From Brachyspira aalborgi (GTDB taxonomy: Bacteria; Spirochaetota; Brachyspiria; Brachyspirales; Brachyspiraceae), in NCBI RefSeq assembly GCF_008016455.1, contig NZ_SAXU01000001.1, forward strand, positions 2,396,649 through 2,460,648: DNA of 64,000 nt. The letters are read 5' to 3'. Made by a program: the position numbers and the translations under genes. Shown piece after piece: positions 35,858-44,357 of the stretch. Positions within the stretch are counted from its first letter, which is position 1. Each line of letters opens with the position of its first letter. The notes under the pieces are model-generated. The model did not search any database. It saw only the letters and a program-made list of their open reading frames with translations, and was not told the origin of the DNA.

Positions 35858-36886
35858 TCAATTAGCATGTCCTGGTATAAACATGTAATTCCACCAAGGC
35901 GTATTCCAAGAATCTGTGAATTTTACATATCTTGTAAATGTTTTAACTAATTCTTGAGGTTTTTTACCTATATATAAACTAGCATCTTGCATTTTTTGCA
36001 ATCTGTTATCTTGGTCTCTTTCAACCCACCACCAATAGTAAGAATCAACGCCTGCGCTACCATTTAAACCTTCATTAGCCTGTGGATTCATAACCAAAAC
36101 TTCTAAATAACCTTTTTCGAAATATCTCTGAAAGTATATATGTTCACTATAAATGCCATTCCAGAAGTGAGATAAAGTCAAATTAGCTTCTATAAATGTA
36201 TGAACCGCGTTTTTAGCGCTTCCGCCCTTTCCATATATTCTTTCGGCTTCATCTCCGCCTATAGCCATTTTATAAATTGCTCCAACTGTCCATTGTCCCG
36301 TATGAGCGTATTCATGCGTTACGCTATCTTGCCATCCATATCTTTTTGCGGTGCAATTTACATAATCTACTATAACCGCTCCTGCAAATTGTTTGATTAA
36401 TCTGTTATCTGGTTTATAGTAAATATCGCCTTTAGAATCAAAATAGTAGTAATCTTGTAGATTTGATTTTTCACCAGTTGCTGGCTTGCTTTTTTGGAAT
36501 TCACTAGGTGCATGATAATTTCTACCATTTCTAATTGCGAAAACTTTACCGTCATTAGCGGCTTTTCTGTTAATTTGGTCAAGCCATAATTGATTTAGTT
36601 TTGCGCTATCTCTGTAGTCTACTTCAACTTTTTGAGAACTTGCAAAAGGAACATCAACCGTATATTTTGAGCCAGCTTCTTCTGGAAGAGTGATTGAACC
36701 TGTTCCGCCGCCAGTAGTTCCGCCACCAGAGCCTGTTCCACCGCCAGTAGTTCCGCCACCACTAGAAGTAGATAAAGAAGTCGATTGAGTTGGGGTATCG
36801 CCACCACAAGAGACAATCGTTGCCGCAGAGAATGCAACTACTAAAATTATAACAGCCATTCTCCACAATAATTTTGACTTAAACAT
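35858..36886 (-). CDS. Lipoprotein with HEXXH motif, putative zincin
   Basis: 342 residues. Lipobox TIVSC (Cys about 27), then a Ser/Thr/Gly linker containing two exact copies of GGGTTGGGTGS (33-nt repeats). The mature domain (about 65-342) has VTHEYAHTGQW near 195, i.e. HEYAH, the zinc-binding HExxH motif of metallopeptidases. A possible third ligand is a downstream Glu such as in FIEANLTLSHFW. The rest is rich in aromatic residues (DSYYWWWVERDQDN). Predicted surface or periplasmic metalloprotease; not matched to a named family. It has the shared lipoprotein promoter at 36962-36989. Confidence 0.7.
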   Translation of the reverse strand: MFKSKLLWRMAVIILVVAFSAATIVSCGGDTPTQSTSLSTSSGGGTTGGGTGSGGGTTGGGTGSITLPEEAGSKYTVDVPFASSQKVEVDYRDSAKLNQLWLDQINRKAANDGKVFAIRNGRNYHAPSEFQKSKPATGEKSNLQDYYYFDSKGDIYYKPDNRLIKQFAGAVIVDYVNCTAKRYGWQDSVTHEYAHTGQWTVGAIYKMAIGGDEAERIYGKGGSAKNAVHTFIEANLTLSHFWNGIYSEHIYFQRYFEKGYLEVLVMNPQANEGLNGSAGVDSYYWWWVERDQDNRLQKMQDASLYIGKKPQELVKTFTRYVKFTDSWNTPWWNYMFIPGHAN

Positions 36887-36961
36887 AAGAATCTCCTCAT
36901 CAAGGTTTTCATCCTCGACTTTAAATATTATTTTATAAGACTTTATTAACCTTATATTTAT

Positions 36962-36989
36962 AAGATAAGAAATATTTTTAAAAAGTCAA
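36962..36989 (-). promoter_or_regulatory. Shared lipoprotein promoter, copy 2
   Basis: Minus strand: TTGACT (36984-36989), 16 nt, TATCTT (36962-36967), 75 nt before the start codon of the HEXXH lipoprotein. Confidence 0.7.
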
Positions 36990-37297
36990 AACTTTTTTTA
37001 CTTCGTCATTGCAATTTTACCAATTTGTCATTGCGAACGAAGTGAAGCAATCCACTTTTTAATGAAGTTAAATTATAAAATAGAATTTCTCATAATATAT
37101 TAAATCAATTAAATTTTTTTTATTAATATCTTTTTTTATCTTTACGCAATCTTTTTTATATTTTATAAATATTGAATTAATCGGACATATTATTTATACA
37201 AATTTCGTCTTCTCTTATAACCGACTATATTTTATTTATTCTTAATTGAAAACTATAATTTAATTATATTACAAAAATAAACTTATTTAAAATAAAA
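36990..37297. other. Gene-free stretch with a dispersed-repeat copy
   Basis: No gene. 37003-37060 holds CTTCGTCATTGCAA and TTGTCATTGCGAACGAAGTG followed by AAGCAATCCAC, a sequence type that recurs in pieces in other gaps of this window. The rest is AT-rich without signals. Confidence 0.5.
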
Positions 37298-37332
37298 AAT
37301 CATTATTGAAAGAAAATCTCCCAATAATGATT
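37298..37332 (-). terminator. Terminator of the lipoprotein at 37362
   Basis: Perfect 11-bp arms AATCATTATTG / CAATAATGATT around a 13-nt loop. On the minus strand a T run follows. Confidence 0.85.
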
Positions 37333-37361
37333 AGTATTCAACTTTTAATTATTATTTATTA

Positions 37362-37817
37362 TTATTTAGCAAAATTAACCGCTTTCGTTTGTCCATATCC
37401 GCTAAATACTATAGCAGATAAATTACCATTAGCGTCATAATTAGGCGTCGCGTCAGTGGCAAGGAATGGTTTTCCATCTATTAATAAATTAAATCCTTTG
37501 CTACTATTTTTAGCTTTTATTTCGCTTTTACCTTCAGCTTTAATTACTAAAGGACCTTGTCCTCCGAAAGCGTCTTTAGATTCGATTGCTATTTGAGAAT
37601 TTTTAATCGTTGCCTTAAAATCTTTATTATTATAAACGATATCTCCGCCTACAATTTCTTCTTTTTCAGCGCCGTTTATAATTTCTTCCGTTCCTGCTTC
37701 TGTGGATAGATTAGTGGCAGCCGTCACTTTATTTTTACAAGCTACAGATAACATTGCTATTAAAGCGATAATAACTAAAGTTGAAATTTGGAATTTAAAA
37801 GTTTTTTTGTTAGTCAT
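37362..37817 (-). CDS. Small lipoprotein
   Basis: 151 residues. Lipobox LSVAC (Cys about 27). A Thr/Glu-rich stretch follows (ATNLSTEAGTEEIINGAEKEEI), then a beta-rich domain with repeated short strands (DFKATIKNSQIAIESKD, GPLVIKAEGKSEIKAKN) and a GYGQTKAVNFAK end. No family recognised. AAGGAG ribosome site. Shared lipoprotein promoter at 37874-37901 and its own terminator. Confidence 0.75.
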   Translation of the reverse strand: MTNKKTFKFQISTLVIIALIAMLSVACKNKVTAATNLSTEAGTEEIINGAEKEEIVGGDIVYNNKDFKATIKNSQIAIESKDAFGGQGPLVIKAEGKSEIKAKNSSKGFNLLIDGKPFLATDATPNYDANGNLSAIVFSGYGQTKAVNFAK

Positions 37818-37873
37818 AATAAGTCTCCTTGTTGGATTTTATCCAAACATTTTTTTATTTATTTTCTATACTT

Positions 37874-37901
37874 AAGATAAGAATTATTTTTAAATAGTCA
37901 A
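37874..37901 (-). promoter_or_regulatory. Shared lipoprotein promoter, copy 3
   Basis: Minus strand: TTGACT (37896-37901), 16 nt, TATCTT (37874-37879), 56 nt before the start. The gap upstream of it to 38076 shows a TTGTCATTGCAAGAG fragment and otherwise nothing I can name. Confidence 0.7.
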
Positions 37902-38076
37902 CAAATTTTTTTATTTTAGAATTAATTTTTTTTATTGTCATTGCAAGAGATAAAATATTATCATTATTAACCGAAAACTAAGCAATATACATTTAAAAAA
38001 TTAATCTTTTTTAATTGACAAAACAATAAAAAACAAACAATATTCTATTTAATAAATTTTAACATTATTCATAAAA

Positions 38077-38111
38077 AATAGCTTTAAGTCAATTTAATTC
38101 TCAAAGCCATT
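38077..38111 (-). terminator. Terminator of the ftsZ-tpr-coaE-spor cluster
   Basis: On the minus strand AATGGCTTT pairs with AAAGCTATT (one G-T) around an AT-rich loop, followed by a T run. Its position downstream of the SPOR gene fits the end of a transcript from the ftsZ side. Confidence 0.6.
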
Positions 38112-38148
38112 TTATTTTTATACGATAATATTATTAATTAATTTTTAA

Positions 38149-38988
38149 TCAACTTACTTTTTTGTCTGAATAAATATAACTATCCTTATAAGCAGGAATT
38201 TTCTTAATTTCCGCAAGCGCTTTTTGGGCATCTTCTCTCGTATCGTATCTTCCAACTTTTAATTTATACATAGTTTTTCCATCCGAAGAAGCCTCTTCTT
38301 TTATAAACGCTTTAGGGAATTTCGATTTCAAATTATCTCTTGCAGAATAAGTATTATCTCTATCATAACCTACGGCGACTTGTATAAAATAAACCGAATC
38401 CGCAGAAGAAGTCGGAGTATAAGGTTTTTTCGTAATTGTAGAACTTGAACTAACGGGAGCTTGTGTAGTAGGCTTTATACTTGCAAATTGTTGAGGAGGA
38501 TTATAAGTAGCATTTGGAGATAAATTATCTTTTTCTTTTATTATAGCGTCCAACTCTGAAGCCAAACTTTGAGTATATTCGTTATATCTATCTTCCGAAG
38601 ACAAACTTTCTCTTATTATGCTAGAATTATTATAATCGTTATAACTATCGTTTTGAGTATTTTCCGACAAAGTTAAAATATCGTTATTTGAATTTTCAAA
38701 ATTTCTATTGCCTGCCAATTCTTCAGTTCGCATAAGTATTTGTGAAGAATTATCAATAACATTGTCATTATTTGCCACACTATTTGAATTATTAGGTTTT
38801 GAAGAACCTAAATGAAAACCCAAAATAAAAATAAATAATATTAGCAAAATACTGCAAGCCGAAAATATAGATAATCTTAAAGGAGTAAAATTAACTATAT
38901 ATAAAGTTTTTTTCTTTCCGTAAATAGAATTAGTAGAATATTCTTTTTCTTCTTCTATCGTGTTGTTTTGATTTTGATTTAGTTCCAT
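38149..38988 (-). CDS. SPOR-domain membrane protein
   Basis: 279 residues. Cytoplasmic N-tail, one membrane helix about 40-62, an Asn/Ser/Thr-rich periplasmic linker, and a C-terminal SPOR domain (about 202-279: YFIQVAVGYDRDNTYSARDNLKSKF ... YKLKVGRYDTREDAQKALAEIKK). SPOR domains bind denuded glycan strands at the septum, so a role in cell division is likely. It overlaps the coaE 3' end by 59 nt and belongs to the ftsZ-tpr-coaE-spor series. GGAAGG ribosome site. Confidence 0.9.
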   Translation of the reverse strand: MELNQNQNNTIEEEKEYSTNSIYGKKKTLYIVNFTPLRLSIFSACSILLILFIFILGFHLGSSKPNNSNSVANNDNVIDNSSQILMRTEELAGNRNFENSNNDILTLSENTQNDSYNDYNNSSIIRESLSSEDRYNEYTQSLASELDAIIKEKDNLSPNATYNPPQQFASIKPTTQAPVSSSSTITKKPYTPTSSADSVYFIQVAVGYDRDNTYSARDNLKSKFPKAFIKEEASSDGKTMYKLKVGRYDTREDAQKALAEIKKIPAYKDSYIYSDKKVS

Positions 38989-39562
38989 AATGCCTTCCTA
39001 ATTTTTTTGAGACTATAATTAAATGATTATAATCTCTCATATTGTTTATTATAATATCGGCATTGAACTTCTTATTTTTTACATCGATTTGCATTTTTAG
39101 AATTTTTCTTGCCTCTTTTTCGGATATATTTCTACTCTTTTGCATTCTCTTTATAATATCCGAAGTTTTTGAATTAACATATATTAAACTATCGCACATT
39201 TTATATATTTCGCTTCTCATAATTAACGCCGCTTCAATAATGACATCCTTATCCGTTGAATTTATTAATTTATAAACTTTATCTTCTATATAAGGATAAT
39301 TTATACTTTCTAATTTTCTTAATTTCTTTGAATTTCCAAAAACTATTTTACCTAGTTTTTTTCTGTCTATATTTCCGTTATTGTCAAGTATATCGCTTGA
39401 AAACTCTTTTATTAATTCTTCTTTTTTGATTTTATCGTTTAAGGCTTCATGTCCTATAATATCGGCGTCAATGTATAAAGCGTTCAATTCTTTTGCAAGC
39501 AATTTTGAAAAAGAACTTTTGCCCGAACAAATAAGTCCGAATATTCCTATAACATTTTTCAT
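38930..39562 (-). CDS. coaE: Dephospho-CoA kinase
   Basis: 210 residues. P-loop GLICSGKSSFSKLLA at residues 9-23 (most CoaE have GGIGSGKS), then the YIDADIIGHEAL DxD-type motif near 31, and the LID/helix region YVNSKTSDIIKRMQKSRNISEKEARKIL near 125-153. It phosphorylates dephospho-CoA to make CoA. The C-terminus (about 20 residues, very basic: RRRKRIFY) runs into the next gene, an unusual 59-nt overlap. ATG 39562 lies 2 nt after the TPR gene stop. Confidence 0.88.
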   Translation of the reverse strand: MKNVIGIFGLICSGKSSFSKLLAKELNALYIDADIIGHEALNDKIKKEELIKEFSSDILDNNGNIDRKKLGKIVFGNSKKLRKLESINYPYIEDKVYKLINSTDKDVIIEAALIMRSEIYKMCDSLIYVNSKTSDIIKRMQKSRNISEKEARKILKMQIDVKNKKFNADIIINNMRDYNHLIIVSKKLGRHYGTKSKSKQHDRRRKRIFY

Positions 39563-39564
39563 AA

Positions 39565-41484
39565 TTAATTTTGAGCCTGAATAGAATTAGCTGCGGTATT
39601 TGTAATATAAGGAATAACTATTTGATTAATATTAACTTTGCTTAAAACTCTTCCGTCAATAAGTTTTGTTAAAGAAACATTTTCATCCGCGGTTATAATT
39701 TTTACCATTCCTATTGACATATCGGCATTTCTATTTGACAAATCTACAGAAGCCGAAGAAGTATTATAAATAATCAAATTCATATTATTTGTTAAGCCTT
39801 GCAATTTCCCCGCATTTATATAAATATTATCGTTATGAATCTTAATAACTTTGCAGTAAAAAGGAATAGCATTATCTATAACTTTTCCCGTCATAACAGC
39901 AGCGTTCATTATTCTATCTTTGCCTTTAGTTGTAATAGTAAAGTTAGTAACAACTCTTTCGTTTTTTACATCGACTAAATCGAGCATAACGGTAAAATTA
40001 TCTATATTATTTTCAAAAGTAGAGCCTCTTAAATAATAATCTACTTTTCTTGAGTTTAATTCTAAATATAAATCTCTTTCAGAATAATAATTTGTATGAA
40101 TATCCAAAACTTTAAATTTTCCATATTGAGGCAAAACATAAGATAAAGTTTGATATAATGCCGTATTAAAAAACATTGGACTATCTTTTTGAGCGTTTAT
40201 TGTGTCGGTTATAGCGATAGTATAGCCCGATTTTTCCAAATTATATTGATTTTCTATTCCCCAACTTTTTGACGGAATATTTTTATCTAATTTTCTTTTA
40301 TAGCTATCATATTTATAAACGATTGATTTATCATTTGGATTAACATTTTTAGCAATTTCCAATTCTTCTAAAGCTCTCTCTTCTAATCCCATTCTTCTAT
40401 AAACATCTGAAAGCATCAATCTCGCGTAAGTATTTGCAGGATTTAATTTTAACATATGTTTTAAATATGCCTGCGCTCTCACATTATCGGCAAGTCTTGT
40501 ATAATAAGATGCCATATTTCCATAATATAAAGCCGCTCTATTTCTTTCATAATCGGGTTTAGGATTCGTATTAAGTAAAACTCTTTCATAAGCAAGCCTT
40601 CCAAGTTCGTCTTCGGGTTTAACTCTTAAATAATTTATATAAGAATTTTTAGCGTTTGGATAATTTTTAGCTTCTTCATAAACATTGCCAATATAATAAT
40701 ATTTGCTATTATTTTTAAATTCAGAATCGGGAATATATTCCAAAATTCCTATAGATTCGTTATATCTCTTCATAGATAAAAATATGCTCGCTTGAAGTAT
40801 TTTAGCTTCGTTATAATTTGTATAATAATAAAATGCGTTACTAATCTCGCTTAAAGCGTTATTATAATTTTTATTCAAATAATAATAATTAGCCAAATGA
40901 TAGTAGGATTCCGCCATTCTTGGATTATTATTTATATTATTATTTAACAAATTAAAAGCGTAATTGCTATTTCCGTTTGCAAGTTGCAAATATGCCAATG
41001 AAACGGGCGCTTCCGCTCTGCTTTTATCTATAATAATAGCTCTTTCGTATAAAGTCATTGCGGTTTTATAATAGCCAATTCTTTCGTTTAATACTCCTTC
41101 GCCGTAATTTGCAAAATAATTTTTACTGTCTAACGCTTTTATCAATTTAATCGTGTTTCTTGCTTCGGAGTTTCTATTATTTAAAAGCTCAACATTAAGT
41201 TTTCTTTCAAGAATTCTAAAATCTTTTGAATGATAATTTTCAGCGTCTTTAATCAGAGTTTCCGCCATAGAATAATTTTTTAATTTAATATAATTATCTA
41301 TTAAAAGAATATAAGCTTCTATATCGCTTGGCTTAATATTCATAGCTTCCAAAATCGCTATAGAATTTTCGTAATTTCTGTTATTATAAAAATTCAAAGC
41401 GTTTTGAAAATTATTATTAGAAGTTTGTCCAAGAGATGCAAAACTTATGCAAATAGAAATTAAAAAAACTAATATTAATCTCAA
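39565..41484 (-). CDS. Exported TPR protein with FlgT/LpoB-like C-terminus
   Basis: 639 residues. Signal peptide to about residue 20 (FASLGQ). About ten TPR units from 24 to 390 (e.g. LNFYNNRNYENSIAILEAM, AESYYHLANYYYLNKNYNNALSEIS, YARLMLSDVYRRMGLEERALEELE). The C-terminal ~200 residues include YTIAITDTINAQKDSPMF, DYYLRGSTFENN, and CKVIKIHNDNIYINAGKLQGLTNNMNLIIY, which resemble the LpoB/FlgT-type fold and its SH3-like end. Periplasmic scaffold, perhaps for envelope or division proteins given the ftsZ neighbour 10 nt upstream. Confidence 0.7.
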   Translation of the reverse strand: MRLILVFLISICISFASLGQTSNNNFQNALNFYNNRNYENSIAILEAMNIKPSDIEAYILLIDNYIKLKNYSMAETLIKDAENYHSKDFRILERKLNVELLNNRNSEARNTIKLIKALDSKNYFANYGEGVLNERIGYYKTAMTLYERAIIIDKSRAEAPVSLAYLQLANGNSNYAFNLLNNNINNNPRMAESYYHLANYYYLNKNYNNALSEISNAFYYYTNYNEAKILQASIFLSMKRYNESIGILEYIPDSEFKNNSKYYYIGNVYEEAKNYPNAKNSYINYLRVKPEDELGRLAYERVLLNTNPKPDYERNRAALYYGNMASYYTRLADNVRAQAYLKHMLKLNPANTYARLMLSDVYRRMGLEERALEELEIAKNVNPNDKSIVYKYDSYKRKLDKNIPSKSWGIENQYNLEKSGYTIAITDTINAQKDSPMFFNTALYQTLSYVLPQYGKFKVLDIHTNYYSERDLYLELNSRKVDYYLRGSTFENNIDNFTVMLDLVDVKNERVVTNFTITTKGKDRIMNAAVMTGKVIDNAIPFYCKVIKIHNDNIYINAGKLQGLTNNMNLIIYNTSSASVDLSNRNADMSIGMVKIITADENVSLTKLIDGRVLSKVNINQIVIPYITNTAANSIQAQN

Positions 41485-41494
41485 AATTAAATCC

Positions 41495-43153
41495 TTATTT
41501 TCTTATATTTCTTGCTACTATCTGTCTTCTCAAATATGCGGGAGTATCTTCGTCATAATCTGCAGACGAATTTGTATCCGCTCCGAATATATAACTTTTA
41601 GCTCCCAAATCGTTATGGATTTTCATTCCTTCATCCGACATAATATCGAATATAGGTTTTTCTTTTTTAACTTCATTCTCTTTAATATCAATATCGGCTT
41701 CGGCAACTTCGGTAGCTATAGTTCTAGAATAAAATTCTTCGTTTCTGTCGATTATAGAATTAGCGCTTTTGCTTATTTGATTATTAACTATATTTTTATT
41801 AAACGGCGTATATTCCGATTTTTCAATCGATTCTTCTTCTTTATCAAAATCTTCTTCTTCATTATTATTTTCCGCATTATTAATATTATAATTATTAAGA
41901 GATTGATTTTTAAATTTATTTGCAAAATTTACGCTTTCAAAAGAAACTTTATTAATATTTTCTTCTTTATCTTTTAAATCAATTTCTTTAGAATTATCGA
42001 TTATAGTTTCGTTTGAATTATTATTTTCGTTATTTTCTATAATGTTATTTGTATTTAAATCATTTTTTATATTATTATCTTTAATATCGTTTTTATCGGA
42101 TTCTAAATCTTTATTTTCCGTATTTTTATTTTCGTTAGAATTATCTTCAAATCCCGTAGCCACAATCGTCACTCTTATCTCGTCATTTAAACTTTCGTCT
42201 ATACAAGTTCCTATTTTTATATTTGCTTCTTCATGAGCGTAGCTATTTATTTTTTCAGCGGCTTCTCCGTATTCTTTAAGTCCAAAATCTTTTGGAGCTA
42301 CTATATTTGCCAAAACGCCTCTCGAATTTTTTATACTTGAAACATCCAATAAAGGATTTTCAAAAGCGTTTGATATTGCTTTTTCTATTCTATTTTCGCC
42401 TTTTCCTATTCCTATTCCTAAATGCGCTCTTCCGTTAGATAAAGCTATCATAGTGCGAACATCGGCAAAATCTACATTTACTCCAAAACCTGTTTGAGTA
42501 ATTATATCGGAAATTCCTTGCACGCCTTGTCTTAATATATCGTCTATAATTGAAAACGCTTCCGTGTATCCGTAATTTTCAGCGTCAACCATATCGTAAA
42601 GATTTTCATTTGGTATTATTATAAGAGAATCTACAACGGAAAACATTTTTTCTATTCCCGCTTCGGCTCTATTCATTTTTAATTTTCCTTCGTATTTAAA
42701 AGGTTTAGTGACAACGCCTATCGTTAAAGCTCCGCATTTTTTTGCAATTTCCGCGACTACAGGACTCGCTCCCGTTCCCGTGCCTCCTCCAAAACTGCTT
42801 GCAATAAAAACTAAATTCGCTCCGTTAATTATCTCTTCAATTTTTGCAACATCCTCTTTAGCGGCTTCAGCTCCTTTTTCTGGGTCCGTTCCCGCTCCCA
42901 ATCCTTGCGTCACTCTTTCTCCTAAAACTATTTTGGTTTCTGCATTGGACCTTGAAAGCGCCTGTTTGTCGGTATTCATAGCCACAAAATCTACGCCGTT
43001 AAGTTTTTCTTCTATCATTCTATTAACGGCATTGCATCCTCCGTTTCCAACTCCTATAACTTTTATAACAGTGCCTAAAGAAACATTAAAAGAATTTATA
43101 TTTGAGTTCATTTTTGAATTATCAGCTAATTCTATTCTATATTTAGAATCCAT
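41495..43153 (-). CDS. ftsZ: Cell division protein FtsZ
   Basis: 552 residues, longer than usual (about 380-420). GTPase core about 20-340: GVGNGGCNAVNRM near 36, tubulin signature FGGGTGTGASPV near 117-128, T7 region NVDFADVRTMIALSNGRAHLGIG near 225. Then a ~170-residue linker very rich in Asn, Asp, Glu and Lys, and a conserved C-terminal peptide DEDTPAYLRRQIVARNIRK that binds FtsA/other partners. A long linker is tolerated in FtsZ and fits a spirochete. A short N-terminal extension of 25 residues precedes the core. Start ATG 43153. Confidence 0.97.
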   Translation of the reverse strand: MDSKYRIELADNSKMNSNINSFNVSLGTVIKVIGVGNGGCNAVNRMIEEKLNGVDFVAMNTDKQALSRSNAETKIVLGERVTQGLGAGTDPEKGAEAAKEDVAKIEEIINGANLVFIASSFGGGTGTGASPVVAEIAKKCGALTIGVVTKPFKYEGKLKMNRAEAGIEKMFSVVDSLIIIPNENLYDMVDAENYGYTEAFSIIDDILRQGVQGISDIITQTGFGVNVDFADVRTMIALSNGRAHLGIGIGKGENRIEKAISNAFENPLLDVSSIKNSRGVLANIVAPKDFGLKEYGEAAEKINSYAHEEANIKIGTCIDESLNDEIRVTIVATGFEDNSNENKNTENKDLESDKNDIKDNNIKNDLNTNNIIENNENNNSNETIIDNSKEIDLKDKEENINKVSFESVNFANKFKNQSLNNYNINNAENNNEEEDFDKEEESIEKSEYTPFNKNIVNNQISKSANSIIDRNEEFYSRTIATEVAEADIDIKENEVKKEKPIFDIMSDEGMKIHNDLGAKSYIFGADTNSSADYDEDTPAYLRRQIVARNIRK

Positions 43154-43426
43154 TGCTTACCCCTTTTTATTTTTAATTATTGAAAAAATAAAAAATTAAA
43201 ATACTTATAATTATTATCGTATATTATCAATTTTAATAAACATAATTATATTAACATAATTATAAAATTAATCAAGTGCTAAAAATAAAAAAATATGATA
43301 TTATATAAAAAATATTATCGATTACTTCAGGGTTTACTCTGTAATGACGGTAAATAAAATAGTAATTTCAAGCATACGAAATTTATATTAATCAATCTAT
43401 AAAAAATTAAACGGAGAAAATTTTTT
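43154..43426. other. Divergent intergenic region upstream of ftsZ
   Basis: 273 nt without a gene. It contains GATTACTTCAGGGTTTACTC followed by TGTAATGACGG (43319-43352), another piece of the dispersed intergenic sequence type. No clean promoter could be fixed. Confidence 0.4.
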
Positions 43427-44273
43427 ATGAATTACGATGTTAGTTTAGTTATAACGACTTACAACGAAGAAAAATATTTACCAATTCTACTTGGTTCAAT
43501 TAATAATCAAAAAACCGATTTGAAAATGGAAATAATTATTATAGACGATTCTTCTACAGACGAAACTTTGAATATTATAAAACAATATGAAAAATTCATA
43601 CGGGGGGGGGGTAATTCGACTCTTACATAACGATAAAAAATCAGATGTTCAATATATGAGAAATACGGGACTTAAAGAAGCTACAGGAAAAGTTATAATA
43701 TTTTTTGATGCCGATACTGCAATATCAGAAAATTTTATAGAAAATATGGTTAAACCGATTATAAATAATAAAGCCGATACGACTTTATGCAAAACTTACG
43801 CCGTTCTTGAAGCTTTTTACGATATTCTTCCCGAAAAATATTCTAAAAGCTATGTTTATTTTATAAAACATTGTCCAAGATTTATGATGAAAAGATTTCC
43901 CGTTCAATTCGTTCCTTGGATTTTAAGATGGTTTAATATGATGAAAAAACAAAAAAGATTGATAAGCGTTTGGAGAGTTCCTAACCGAGCGCATACTACG
44001 GGAATAGCTACAAAAACAGAAATAGCGAGAAAGTCTGGAGGTTGGAAAATTAAAATAGGAGACGGAGATGACGCTCAATATTCTAACGATGTTTGTAATG
44101 AAAGCGATAAAGTTTTATGGGTTGGCAAATGCATTCTTTTTATTTCAAGAAGGAGAGTATTCCCAACAGATAACGGATGGATTACCGATATATTTTTTAA
44201 GCCGATAAAGAAATTTTATAAAAATAAAATACGAAAAAATAACGATAACGATTATACAAAAAATTTGCGTTAA
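43427..44273 (+). CDS. Family 2 glycosyltransferase, out of frame at a poly-G tract
   Basis: As read, the gene is split. Frame 1 starts at ATG 43427 (MNYDVSLVITTYNEEKYLPI, IIIDDSSTDET: the GT-A nucleotide-binding core) and ends after the G run at a TAA at 43628-43630. The second part continues in another frame to 44273 (VIRLLHNDKK, YMRNTGLKEATGKVIIFFDADT, the DxD site). Ten G residues lie at 43602-43611. With nine (or twelve) the frame reads through IRGGVIRLLHNDKK and gives an intact ~282-residue GT2 enzyme. So this looks like a contingency gene in the OFF state. The likely target is a surface glycan. No membrane helix is obvious. Confidence 0.88.
43602..43611. repeat. Poly-G(10) tract inside a glycosyltransferase
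   Basis: Ten consecutive G in a region of under 30% G+C, inside a coding sequence, exactly where the frame breaks. Such tracts are hot spots of slipped-strand mispairing and phase variation; a sequencing or assembly slip at the homopolymer would look the same. Confidence 0.95.
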
Positions 44274-44357
44274 TTTTAATATATAATAATTCTTAAAAAT
44301 GATTTATAATATTTTAATTATAAAAAATAAATTTTAAAATTAAAAGAAAAATAAAAA

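Noticed and set aside
37298-37332. Palindrome as a protein operator
   Set aside because: It sits after a stop codon and runs into a T run, so a terminator explains it.
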